This document shows positions 1-23,900 of a stretch of 64,000 nucleotides of DNA, piece after piece (position 1 is the stretch's first letter; each line of letters begins with the position of its first letter). The notes under the pieces were generated by a model. It searched no databases. It saw only the letters and a program-made list of their open reading frames with translations, and was not told where the DNA came from. Position numbers and translations under genes: made by a program. The stretch is from Anaeromyces robustus. Its lineage: Eukaryota > Neocallimastigomycota > Neocallimastigomycetes > Neocallimastigales > Neocallimastigaceae. The DNA lies in contig MCFG01000009.1 of NCBI GenBank assembly GCA_002104895.1, positions 128,501 through 192,500 of the forward strand. Reading direction: 5' to 3'.

Positions 1-513
1 GGTTATCATGTTTCATTCGCAAAATCTTTAACCCATGCTTCACAAGAATCTTACAGTAGTAAATTAAAGAATTTAGAAGATTTAACTTCCATGAATATTT
101 ATATTTCTAATTTACCATTAGACTATGATAATGATAAATTACTTGAATTATTTAGTGATTTTAAGGTTCTTTCTCACAGAATTTTAAAGAATGCCGATGG
201 AACAAGTCGTGGTGTCGGTTTTGCAAGATTCGGATCTAGGGAAATTGCTCAACATGTTATTGATTTATTTAATAATGTAACTTTAAAGGGTGCCAAGTAT
301 CCATTACAAGTTAGATTTGCTGATAGTATTGCTCAAAAGAAATTAAAAAATCAAGTTGCCACTAGTCGTAAAAGAAAAGATTCAATTAGAGAACAACATT
401 CACCATCATTCAATAATAATTATAAAAAATTGGACGATTTTGATGCCACTTCCACTACAAAGAGTGAATCTGAATTTGAATTTGATAGAACTCAAAATTC
501 TCAAACTTTTTAA
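1..513 (+). CDS. RBMS-type RNA-binding protein, 3' part (partial at window edge)
   Basis: The frame is open from the first base (reading GYHVSFAK...) to the TAA ending at 513, so this is the C-terminal 170 residues of a protein that begins outside the window. The first 30 residues look like the tail of one RRM. A complete RRM follows from about base 91, with RNP2 IYISNL and RNP1 RGVGFARF. The wording of this RRM (IYISNLPL..., SHRILKNADGTSRGVGFARF) closely resembles the second RRM of the metazoan RBMS/MSSP single-stranded nucleic acid binding proteins. After the RRM comes a basic patch (TSRKRKDS) and a short acidic, Ser/Thr-rich tail ending RTQNSQTF. No intron is seen in this part. The likely role is RNA or ssDNA binding in post-transcriptional control. 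The family is fairly sure, the precise function unknown. The ATG at 91 is internal, not the start. Confidence 0.85.
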   Translation, partial: GYHVSFAKSLTHASQESYSSKLKNLEDLTSMNIYISNLPLDYDNDKLLELFSDFKVLSHRILKNADGTSRGVGFARFGSREIAQHVIDLFNNVTLKGAKYPLQVRFADSIAQKKLKNQVATSRKRKDSIREQHSPSFNNNYKKLDDFDATSTTKSESEFEFDRTQNSQTF

Positions 514-719
514 AAATTATGAAATGAAAATGTGTAAAAAGAATACGTAGAAATTATATTATTATAATAAATTTAATATAAAAAGTTTAGTATTTATTTT
601 TAAGAAATAGTATAAGTGAAAAAGAAAAAAAAAAAAAAAAAGTTATTTTAAATTAATAATATTTATATCAATAATTTCAATAAGAAAGTCAAAATAATTA
701 AAAAATATTATTCATTATT

Positions 720-753
<34 letters not shown>

Positions 754-2998
754 AAAAGATAATTGATGTTATTTATATATAATATCAAAATTAATATATT
801 TATTAATTAATATTATTCAATTCTTAAAATATTTAATATTTACAATAAATTATGAAAGTATCTTTAGAAAAATAAATTAAAAAATAAAGCTAAAATAAAA
901 GTTAATAAGTAATAGGTAAAAATATAAAAGAATTGAAATAAATAGCAAATCAAAAAGGGATATTATATATAAATACAAAACATATATATTTAGTAAATAT
1001 TAACATTTATATAAATTGAATTATAAAATTCATGATATATTTACAATATTAAAAGTATATTTAATAAGACAATGGTAGTAAAAATATTTAATTAATTCAT
1101 TTTTTTATATGTATGGAAAAATTATATAATACAACGTAATTTATTAAGAAAAGAATTTTTTACATTAAAAAAAAACAAAAAATTAAAATTATCATATTTA
1201 TCAAATTATAACTATTTATTTTATGACATGCAAAACTATGACAAAACAATAAACAGAAATTTTTTTTTTCAATCTTATTAGTATATGAAATAACTATATA
1301 ATAATACATTTACTAATTGTATACTTTTTTTGAAATATTATAATCATTCTATTATTTACAATCATTTGAAATATAAATAAAAAATCAGTAAAATTCATCA
1401 AAATTGCATATCATATCATTGATATATATATAAATAAACAACACATAAATACACGAATATATATAAAAAAAATGAAATACATATAAAAAAAAATAATAAT
1501 AATACATATAATAAAATCATATATAAAAAGCATATATACTCAGATAATAAGAAAAAATAATACAAAATAAAATCAACTCAATAAAAATAAGAATAACATG
1601 AAGGAATAATAATAATGATAATGATAAATTAAACAGAATGAGATAAAAGCGTAATTTTTTTTAAATTATACTATCTTTTTTATTTCAATTTGTTTATTTA
1701 TTATTATATATACAAATTTTTTAAATATCTCTATTTTTTTTTTTTTTATATTATTTTTTCATTAATCATAAATATAATGAACATCATATAATACATAAAT
1801 AATACTTATTTAATTAAGACGATTATTTTTGTCTTAATTATATGTTTCATAAATATTATTGGTAGTTTTTTTTATAATAAAGAAAAAAATTAAAATAAAA
1901 TTAAACAGTAATTATAATAAAAACAAATAAGTTTAAAAAATTTTTCATTTTAAATTATAAACAGTAATAAATTGTTTTTTTTTTTATAATTTCGATATTT
2001 CCATCAATTAACATCATCAACATATAATTAATAAACCATTTGGTAACAACATAGTAATTATAATAATACAATAAAATAAAAAAATAAAAAATTAAAAATT
2101 TACAAAACAAACAATAATAATAAATAAATAAATAAATAAATATAATAAAAAAAAACAATAAAAATGTAATAAAACAATCAAATAAAACAAAACAAAGCAT
2201 AATAATAGTAAATCAAATCAAATCAAATCAAATAAAATAAAATAACAAATAAATAAAATAAAATAACAAAAAAAAAAAAAAATAAAATAAAATAAAATAA
2301 AAAAATAAAAAATAAAAAATAAAAAATAAAAAATAAAAAATAAAATAAAACAAATAAAAATAAAATAATAAATAAATAAATTAAATAAATAATAAAAGGA
2401 AAAATAATTAGTAATAGCTATAGCTTATTAGTGCAAAGGCAAAATATTTACTTAAATAAAAATTAAGATAAATTATTATAGATATTATAATTATTATTTT
2501 TCTTAAACTTAAATTCTTATCAATTATTCTGTCATAGACTATAAATATTTTTTTTAAATAATAACTTTTTTTTTTTTTAAATAAAATAAACTATATAAAT
2601 TTTTTGAAATTAATTAAAAAGTGTGTTTTTTTTTTTTTCATTTTTTTATTCTTTATTTTTATTATATTTTTATTTTTTTTTTTTTCAATAGTTTTACAAT
2701 CTGAATTTTTGTGTTACCCAATATATTTTATTATAAAATAATAAATATTGACTTATATATATTAATATGAATATATGTCACGTGAAAGATATAAATATGG
2801 TGGCGAAAAATAATATAACATAATTTATAAAGTATAAAAAATAAACTATTATTAAAAAAAATACAGAATTCAATTAACTGTGAAATATTTCAAATTTTTT
2901 TTTTTTTAGTTTTATTTATATACTTGAAAATATTTTAAAAAAAAAAAAATAATAATATTATTAATAAAACAGTAATATTAATTATAATATTAATAATA

Positions 2999-3037
<39 letters not shown>

Positions 3038-3252
3038 GCACACAATTTGTACGTCAACTTTATTGAATTTAAATATTAAAATACATGAATCATAAAAAAA
3101 ACACATAATGAAAAAAAATGATACTAAAAAAAATAAAAACCAGTAAAATATTATAGATAATAATAGATAATACTTTAATAATAAAAAGAAAAAGAAACAA
3201 TATTAGTTTATAAAATTTAAAAAAATATAATAATTATTTTCATTTTCATTAT

Positions 3253-3325
3253 TTATATAAGAATAAATATTTATTATATTTATTATAATATTTTAATAAA
3301 TATAATAAATATTATTCTTATATAA
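3253..3325. repeat. Long inverted repeat, 31-32 bp arms
   Basis: The left arm (3253-3284) and right arm (3295-3325) are reverse complements apart from one extra A in the left arm, separated by a 10-base A/T loop. Arm ends read TTATATAAGAAT and ATTCTTATATAA. Transcribed from either strand it would form a long hairpin. No target-site duplication was recognised in the A/T background. Confidence 0.7.
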
Positions 3326-3609
3326 TTTATTACAATATTAATTAATTAATAATATTATTATTTACTTTTTTTATTTATTTGTTGGTTGGTTGGTTTATTA
3401 TTGTTTTTCGTTTTTAGTTAGTTTTATCTTTTAAAATTTCTAATTTTATTTAATTTCTTATTTAAACTATTAAATAAATTCTAAATTATTTTATTGTTTT
3501 ATTTTTAAAGATTTTAATAGATATTTAAAATGGTAAAATTATATTTATTATTTTTTTAATAGAGATTATTATTATGTATGCATATTTTGTTTGTTTTACT
3601 GAAGTCTTA

Positions 3610-3684
<75 letters not shown>
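3610..3684. repeat. (TTA)n microsatellite
   Basis: About 25 uninterrupted TTA triplets, ending 33 bases before the stop codon of the mitofissin gene, in its 3' flank. Confidence 0.9.
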
Positions 3685-3687
<3 letters not shown>

Positions 3688-3717
3688 ATTATACAAAAAA
3701 TCTATTTTTTATTCAAA

Positions 3718-4126
3718 TTATGAACGACCACGATAACCTCTACGAGTAAGCTGGTCATCAGGTATACGTCTGAAGGTATATGGATATCTTGCCATAGTAC
3801 GAGTACCACGTTCTAATACCCATTCACCAATACCTAAATATGTCTCTAATACAGTTCTAATTGGTCCATTTTCAATTCTATCGGTAGCATATTCTTTAAA
3901 AATATTTTAAAACAACATATATTATTATTATTTATAATTGTTGAGAATTTTATAGAAGTAATATTGATTTTTTTTTTCTTTACGTTATAAAATTATTAAA
4001 TATTTTTTATAAGAAATTTTTAATATTTTAATATTTACCAAATCTACCAACACGACGCATACCAGCTAAAGCTGTAGATAATAGAACAGCATCAACAGCA
4101 GTACGAAAGCCTAGAGCTCTTGGCAT
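3718..4126 (-). CDS. ATG44: Mitofissin (Atg44/DUF1748 family)
   Basis: Two exons (4039-4126 and 3718-3893) with a 145-bp GT-AG intron; 87 residues. The N-terminus reads MPRALGFRTAVDAVLLSTAL followed by AGMRRVGRFG. The second exon carries IRTVLETYLGIGEWVLERGT and ends in a basic tail, DDQLTRRGYRGRS. The pattern VDAVL-S--LAG-RR followed by a TYL-IGEWVL segment is the signature I know for the fungal family once called DUF1748 and now named mitofissin. In yeasts this is a very small protein of the mitochondrial intermembrane space that binds membranes and drives the fission needed for mitophagy. The first half is a predicted amphipathic or hydrophobic helix. There is no classical N-terminal presequence, as in the family. 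The C-terminal tail of about 20 residues seems longer than in yeast. In an anaerobic fungus the target organelle would be a hydrogenosome (inference). Confidence 0.8.
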
Positions 4127-5169
4127 TTTATGTATTATTCTTTTTTTCAATAAATATAACTAAATATATAAAAATTATATTAATACAGCTGTATAAATTT
4201 AAATTTATTTATTTATTTATTTATTTATTAATTTATCTATTTTTTAATTTATTAATTTATTTATTTATGTATTTATTTATTTATTTAACAATTTATTCAT
4301 TTTTTATTTTAAAAATTAACTTTTTATGAATTACTTGGTCTAAATTATTTTTTATTACTAAAATTGTTGTTATAAAATTTATAACTATAAAATTATTATT
4401 ACTGGATATGATATAATATTAATTATTTTAATTAATTAATTAATTAATTAATTAATTAATTAATTAATTAATTAAATTAATAATTAGTTACTTTTTTATT
4501 ATTAATCCTTTTTATTATATTGTAATTATGTCTTTTAAACTTCAAATTATTATTAAGGCTATAATATTTTATTTTTTATTTATATATATTTATATACTAC
4601 TAAAAAATATTAATAATTAATTTACATATTTATTTGTTTTATTGTTTTTAGTATATATTATTATTATTATTATTATTATTTTGATAGTAATAATAAAGTT
4701 TTAAAATTTTATTCTTAAAATTTGAATAATATAAAAAAGTTCTCTGTATTGTTTCTATTGCTTATAACAAATATTTGACTATTTAAATTCTATTTAACAA
4801 TATAAATAAATTTTCCATTTTTACTAGGATTTTACCAAAAAATATTTTGTTCGTATAAATTAATAATAATATATTTCACTTTTTTTTTTTTTTAATTTAT
4901 TTTCTTTTATTTTATTTTACTTTATAATATTTTATTTTATTTTATTTTATTTCCTTTTTATTTTAAAGAAAAAAAAAATAAAACAAAACAAAATATAAAA
5001 ATATATTTTATTTATGATATTATATATATTCTTTAAATTTTTCAAAAAAATATAAGCGAATCAAAAAAGAAATTTTCAATTAAAATTTACTCGAAAAATA
5101 TATTGTAATATATTAGTTATTTAATTTATATTATATAACTAATATATTTGTTATTTTATAAATTTTTCT

Positions 5170-5201
<32 letters not shown>

Positions 5202-5328
5202 TAGAAATTCATTTAAAAAGAATTTTTTATTTTATTTTATACTAATATTGTTAATATTAAATACATTTCATTATTACTTTCTTCTTTAAACCCTAAAATT
5301 ACTAAATTTTATAATATAATAAAATAAC
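4127..5328. other. Divergent intergenic region, mitofissin / RRP4
   Basis: These 1.2 kb separate two head-to-head genes and should hold both promoters. The sequence shows tetranucleotide runs (TTTA at 4203-4285; TTAA/AATT at about 4429-4487), an (ATT) patch near 4655-4680, a TTTTA patch at 4905-4950 and a perfect 13-bp inverted repeat (5108-5120 with 5135-5147). No gene or specific regulatory site was recognised. Confidence 0.6.
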
Positions 5329-7564
<2,236 letters not shown>

Positions 7565-7709
7565 ACTTTTTTTTTTTTTTTATTTAAATTATTTATTAAT
7601 CCTTGTAATAAATTACAATCTTAGCACATATATTTATTTTAATATATTAAAATTTTAAGTATTTAATATTTAATAATAAAGTTATAAAGATAAAGAATGT
7701 AATAAATAA

Positions 7710-7759
<50 letters not shown>

Positions 7760-8263
7760 CCAAAATGAAAAAAAATAAAATAATTATAAGAATATAATTG
7801 TATAAATAATATATTAATAAAGACTTTATATGATAATTATTAATATATGATTGTAGATTTTTTATTAAATTTTAAAAACAAAATTAATTATATAACTGAG
7901 ATTAAGTTAAATAATAATACATATTATGATAATAATAATAATAAAAAAAAAAGATTAATAAATATTAAAATGGAATAATATTAAAATGGAATAATATTAA
8001 AATGGAATAATATTAAAAATGGAATAATATTAAAAATGGAATAATATTAAATATATATTATTTGGTTATATAAAGTAATAGATCTTTGTTATAATCTTTT
8101 TTGAAAAAAAAAAAAAAATAATAATATTATTAATAAAGATAATAAAAAAAAATAATAATAAAAAAGAGAAAAATAAATAATAATGAATGGAAATAAATGG
8201 TAAACGAAATATTATTAAATGTTATTAAATGTTATTAAATATAATTAAATGTTATTAAATAAA
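7565..8263. other. Convergent intergenic region, RRP4 / ISWI 3' ends
   Basis: RRP4 (+) and ISWI (-) end tail to tail here. The region contains a (TAA)n run near 7710-7756, a 16-17 bp minisatellite at 7964-8049 and a 10-bp tandem repeat (AAATGTTATT units) at about 8211-8260. AATAAA-like strings are abundant but not diagnostic in this base composition. Confidence 0.6.
7964..8049. repeat. Minisatellite, five copies of a 16-17 bp unit
   Basis: Five head-to-tail copies of ATTAAAATGGAATAAT. The last copies carry one extra A. The unit contains GG, which makes it stand out in pure A/T surroundings and argues for recent duplication. Confidence 0.88.
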
Positions 8264-15765
<7,502 letters not shown>

Positions 15766-16546
15766 TTATTGTGAAAACATAGCAGCTCTTGCAGCCAATC
15801 TAGCTTTACTTTCTTGTTTTTCTTTTAATACTCTTTCTTGTTCTAATCTTTCTTTTTCTTGTTCATCTTTCTTCATTTGTTCAATCTTCTTCTTTTCTCT
15901 AATTCTACTTTGAATAGCTTCATAATTCTCATTTGTTTTATCTCTACTATTAAAAATAGCTTCTTCAAAGAACTTTGCTTTAGATGCGAGACCAGATTTA
16001 TAAATACGACTTAATACAGGTTGTTGAACAGCTGGACATCCTGGATCATTTTCTGGACCTTGAACTGGTGGTGGAATCAACATCTGTTTTTTTTATATTA
16101 TTACAAAAAAATTAATAAAAATAAATTATTAAATAATAATAAACAATAATATTAATAAACTATTAATAAGCTTATACGTACAACTAAAAATTCAGTGAAA
16201 CTAACTTTTCTGTTTTTTTTTTTTTTTTTTGTTATAGTAAATATTAATTGGATTGATTTATATATTTAATAAAAATTTTATTTAATTAGTCCTCTTACCC
16301 ATCATTATCCATATCAACTTCATTAATAATGTTAATAATTTCTTGATGAGTTTTTGGTTCACCTAAACTTTCCATCATAAATTTTACATCCATATTGTTT
16401 AAATAACCGTCTTCATCTTGATCATATTTTTTAAAATTCTCTTTGATTTGATCAATTTGTACTCTACTAAAGACATCCTTAAAACGAGCATTATCCCAAG
16501 TGATAATATCAGAATATGGTGAATCGAGAGTCAATTGTGATGGCAT
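15766..16546 (-). CDS. EF-hand protein of the EFHD/swiprosin type
   Basis: Three exons: 16299-16546, 16182-16209 (28 nt) and 15766-16083; 197 residues. Two EF-hands are visible. The first loop starts at D42 (DQDEDGYLNNMD), and the second starts at D78 and crosses two splice sites (DMDNDG joined to KVSFTEFLV). A proline-rich linker (MLIPPPVQGP) and a region KSGLASKAKFFEEAI follow. A long charged helix (KKKIEQMKKDEQEKERLEQ) comes next and the protein ends ARLAARAAMFSQ. Paired EF-hands followed by a Lys/Glu-rich coiled coil resemble animal EFHD1/EFHD2 (swiprosins), which bind Ca2+ and actin. The ATG at 16083 lies exactly at the exon 3 boundary and is internal. The Ca2+-binding prediction is good for both loops; the actin link is family inference only. 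Confidence 0.75.
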
Positions 16547-17193
16547 TTTTTAAAAAATTTATTAATAATTTTTGTAATGCAAAAATTAAAAGTTTATATA
16601 AATATATAAATTAAAAAAAAAATATAATAAAATAAAATAAAAAAAAAGAAGAAAGAATATAACCAAAATACTTGTTTTTATATTTAATAACTTTAAAGTA
16701 AAATAAATAAATATAATAATAAAAATTAAATTTAAATTTATTTTGTTTTATTTATATAAATTTTATTTTTATATTTTTATTTATTTATTTATATTATATA
16801 TAAAAAGTTTAATATAAATTATTGTATAAAAATTGAATAATTAAATATAAAAATATATAAATTAAAATAAACTTTAAATTGATATTAATTTTAAAGTTTT
16901 AAATATATAATAGACAATATTGTATTCATTTTTAGTAAAAAATAAATCTAATAATATTTCATTTATTAATATATATTAATTATTTAACTGTTATTTTTTA
17001 TTTTATGTTGATATATAAAGGATATTATAATTATCAAAGAATTGGTTATTTATACATTAAAATTATAATTAAAAATACTCAAAAATTAAAATCCATATGA
17101 TATTGTTAATTTACTTTTGTTTTTTTGCTTGTTTTTTAATGATTAATGATTAATTCATAGTAATATGTCTACATTATATATATATATATATAA
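16547..17193. other. Intergenic region
   Basis: The 647 bp between two minus-strand genes are almost wholly A/T, with no open frame of note and no recognised regulatory element. The promoter of the EF-hand gene is expected at its high-coordinate-facing left edge, just above 16546. Confidence 0.55.
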
Positions 17194-19170
<1,977 letters not shown>

Positions 19171-19498
19171 AATTTTTTCAATACCTATTTACTGAATGAA
19201 AAATTATCGATTCTTCAAAAATATATATAATTATTTAATAAAAGAAATAATTAATATATTATTAATAATTAAATGGATTATTCTTTATTATTATCATTTT
19301 TATTTATATAGCATATATAAAAATGTAATTATTTGGGAGTTAATAAGGGAGATATTCATATATTAAATAAATACTTTTATAGTATTTTTTAAAAAAATTT
19401 ATAATTCAAACTTTATTTATTATCTATTTATAGAAACATAAAAACAAAAGAAATCTTCATGGTCAAAAAATATTTTAAGTATTTCTTAAAATATAAAA

Positions 19499-19847
19499 AT
19501 AAAACAAAACAAAACAAAACAAAATAAAATAACATAAAATAAAATAAAACAAAACAAAATAAAATAACATAAAATAAAATAAAATAAAATAAAATAAAAT
19601 AAAATAAAATAAAATAAAATAAAATAAAATAAAATAAAATAAAATAAAATAAAATAAAATAAAATAAAATAAAATAAAATAAAATAAAATAAAATAAAAT
19701 AAAATAAAATGAAATAAAATAAAATAAAATAAAATAAAATAAAATAAAATAAAATAAAATAAAATAAAATAAAATAAAATGAAATAAAATAAAATAAAAT
19801 AAAATAAAATAAAATAAAATAAAATAAAATAAAATAAAATAAAACAA
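19499..19847. repeat. (AAAAT)n pentanucleotide array, ~350 bp
   Basis: About 70 AAAAT units, with scattered AAAAC, AACAT and GAAAT variants concentrated at the two ends and two G interruptions in the middle. Decay at the edges and a pure core is the usual picture of an array that grows from inside. Confidence 0.93.
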
Positions 19848-19983
19848 CAAAATAAAAAGTATATAATAAAAAAAATAAAGAATATATAATTTAAAAATCA
19901 AATGCAACATATTCTTAAATTATTTAATAATAAATAATATTTATTATTATATATGTTATTATTGTTGTAGTTGATTATTGTTA

Positions 19984-20142
<159 letters not shown>

Positions 20143-20396
20143 TCTTATTTTATTTTTATTTTTTTATATTATTATTAATTACATTTAAACACTACTTGTA
20201 ATCTATATATATATGTTATAATATATGCTACTTATTTTTATATTAATAAATATTTAGCATACATTATTATATAAATTTTTACTATTATTATCTTCATTTT
20301 TTTATTTTTTTTTTTTAGCTTATTTATTGTATTGAATAAGTTCTAAAAATTATATATATATTTTATTATTATTACAATTTCGTTATTTTCTTATTC

Positions 20397-20480
<84 letters not shown>

Positions 20481-20988
20481 TATTTCTTCTTTTTTTTTAT
20501 ATATTATTATAGTATTATTATTCTTTTTATATATAAAAAATATTTTTAATTATTTTTCATTTATATAATATATATTATTTCTTAATTTATATGTTTTATT
20601 ATTTTTTATTTATTAATTTTTTTTTATTTTATATTAGTTAATTTTATTAATATTTTTTTCTCTTTGTAGAATAATTTTTATGAAAAAAAAATAAAGGATT
20701 GTGAATTAACTATTTCTTTAGGTCTTAAAAGCATAAACTTTTTCAGGTATTATATATATATATATTTTTTTTTTTTATTTATTTTATTATTAAAAAAATA
20801 AGGTAAAACTTTTTAAAAATAAAACTCTATATTTTGCATACTTATTTTAAATTCATGTAATAAATTAATTTTTAGGTTTAATAAATTATAAAAAAAAAGT
20901 ATTTAAATGGTTTTTACTTTTAAAAAAATTTTTTTTCTTTTTTTGAAAATTGTATAATAAATAATTTAAAATTTTTAATTATTTAATA

Positions 20989-23900
20989 TTAATAATACTG
21001 TCCTGGTTGGGAATAACTTGGATAACGAAGTTCAGTTCCTGGTTTGCTTTGTCTTGACATACGACTACTTATGCTATAAGCACGATTACGTTCTTCATTA
21101 ACTCTTGCAACATCTTCAACACGTCTCATCAGTTGAGTTCTACTAGATTGTAACTGTGATGGTGTTGGCATATTTGAAAGAGATGGGGAAGCATGAACCA
21201 TACCAAGACTGCTTTGAATTGGTGATTTCTGATAAAGATAGTTATTATTTGCTATTATTGGAGAATGATTAGAATTTTGAATTAAATTTTCTAAAGTTGG
21301 TGATGCCATATTACCAATATTTAATAAAGGTCTTGTCATTCTTGAAGACACATAATTAGGTGCTAGCATATCAGGTTGTACAGATCTTGTTCCATTACGC
21401 CTACTTAATTCAATAGTACTTGCTAAAGATCTAACCTCGTTTGGTTTTATACTCTGACTTAATGATGGTCTTTTTGAATACAAATTAGCAGTTTGAGATA
21501 GATAGCTATATTGTGAATCAATTTCATCTAAATTATCACCAGTTGTACTGCCCATTGTTGGGTATCTTAATGAAGAAGCCATTGGAGAAGGATGAAGAGT
21601 AGAATTATTATATGAAAGTTGAGGAGATTGTGAATATGAATACAATGGTGATTTTGAAAAAGATTGAACTTTTTGATGAAGATCACGAACCTCATTATTT
21701 AATGAACGATTTGTACTAAAAAAAAAAAAAAAAAAAAAAAGCAAAAAAAAAAAAAAAAAAAGAAAAAAATATAATATAAATAAAAGAAGAAAATTTAGTA
21801 TTAATGTATTTAAATATTATGAAAATAAAAAATAAAAAACATTTTATATTATAATTTATCATTATATTATTACCTTGTTAATTTTGCAATAATTTTTAAT
21901 AAATGTTGTTGATCTGATGGATTTTCTTCTTTTCCTGATTCACCTTCTACAACAGAAGTATTTGAAGTTTCATTATTATCTTTATTAGATGCAATTTTAC
22001 TATTTAGTTCATCAACTTTTTGATTTTCTTTATTTACTGCCTCATCTTCTTTATTTGTTGTATCGAATGAAGTTTTTGGAATTGGTTCAAGTTCAATATT
22101 TGTATTTGCTTCAGATGATTTTATATTGTTCAATAAAGTATTACTTGTTTCATTTTCCTTTAATATATTTGGTTGTTCCATAGATAACACATTTTTGACT
22201 TCTTGATCTAAATTCATAGTAGAATTAGAAGGCATTAAAGATTTATCACCATAAAGAGATTTAAGCTCATTTTCTTTGGCGGACAATTGATTAAGAAGTC
22301 TAGTAACTCTATTTTCTTGATCATACATTTTTTGACGTTCTAAAGTAATAGTCATAAGATCAGCTTCAAGCTTTGTAGTTAATTGTTTCTGTTGATTATC
22401 AATATCAGTTAACTGTTTTGCCCTAATATTTAAATTATTCCATTCAGCTTTTATTTGTTCATCAATTTCCATTTTATATCGTTCAGCTTCCATATTTTTT
22501 AATTTTATATCAGTCTCGCAATCTCTTATTACTTGTTCTCGAGTATTTAATTTATGTTCAACGGAACGTAAATCCATTTTTTCTTTTTCGATTCTTTTTT
22601 CTGTTTCCATAATAAATAATTCACGTTGATTTATATCTGCATCTTTTTTATCAAGTGATATTTCTCTTTCTTGAAGAATCGTTTCTCTTGTAGCTAAATT
22701 AATATTAACATCATCTAAATGTGTTAAAAATCTTAACGCGGATTCAACAGTTGGATTAGGTATAAATTTTTTTAATAAATCTAATGGAATACTATTAGAA
22801 TCATTTTGAATAGCAACTGATTGAGTTTGTTGATTCAGTAATAATTCGTTTTGCTTTTTCAATGTATTAATTTCATTATTCAATTTTTCGATTTCAAGTT
22901 TTCCATCCTCATTTTGTAATTCATATTGATTGCATAATTCATCTCTTTTTCCAATTTCTTCAGATAATTCACTATCTTTTTTTAATAAAAGATCTTGTTT
23001 TTCTTTTTGGAAAACTTTATATTGTTCATGTAAATCATTTTTTAAATTTTCAATAGTATGTATATTATTTTCATTTTGAGTAAAAATATTTTGATACATA
23101 TTATTTAATTTTTCTTTTTCTTCTGTTAGGTTACCGATAATTTTATTTAAATCATTAATTTGATCATCTTTTGCTTTAATTAATTTTAATGTTTCTTCTT
23201 TTTGAAGTTCAATACTTTTCATTTTTTCTTCCGCTTGTATTAAATGTTCATTTAAATTATTACATTCTTGTGTCTTAAGATTCAATAGTTCTTGAATTTT
23301 TTGATTTTCATTATATCTTAATTCCTTTTCATTAAATATTTTTGAATAATCTTCTTTTAATTGTTTGATTTCTGAAGTCATCTGATTAAGCATTACTGAT
23401 GAATCTTTATATTTATTATTTAATTCTTCATATTCGTTTGATTTTTTATCAAATAATTCCTTATTATATATTAATGACTTATTTAAATCTTCATACTCTT
23501 TATTTTTTTGCTCTAATAAAGATTGAAGATTCTGATATTTTTCATTTATTTCTTGATATTCTGACGTTAATTGATTTAAATTAGATTGAGATTCATTAAA
23601 TTTATTATTAGCTAATTGACATTCATTTGTTAAGTTATTTATAGTTAACTGTGTAGCTTGGTATTGCTCACTAATTTTTTGATATTCTTGTATTCTTTCT
23701 TCTAACAATTTCTGTGAGTCTTGATTAGTAGACAATGCTTTATCATATTCATTAGATTTTTCATCTAACAATTGTTGTAATTTTTGATATTGATCATTTA
23801 TTTGTTGAATTTCTAATAACTTTATATTTAAATTAGATTTTAACTGTTGAATTTCTTTATCTTTTTCTTTTATACTATCATTAATTTCTTTATAACTTTG

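Larger units (their letters stand above)
514..3717. other. Gene-free AT-rich stretch (3.2 kb)
   Basis: I see no coding potential here: open frames are short and made of Phe/Ile/Tyr/Lys/Asn runs. It holds homopolymer A and T runs, an (AAAAT)-type pentanucleotide patch around 2215-2350, a 32-base T run at 3003-3034, a long near-perfect inverted repeat at 3253-3325, and a (TTA)n tract at 3610-3684. A small perfect 10-bp hairpin with arms TAATTAAGAC and GTCTTAATTA lies at 1812-1840. Confidence 0.7.

Noticed and set aside
19428-19910. 160-residue Phe/Leu/Ile-rich open frame on the minus strand
   Set aside because: Produced by the (AAAAT)n array, whose period of five reads open in this frame. It has no real protein features.
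20640-20760. Possible small exon (AATTATTT... GGTCTTAAAAGCATAAAC) between repeats
   Set aside because: A short open stretch with a possible GT and AG, but no recognisable protein and no partner exons. It is likely chance.
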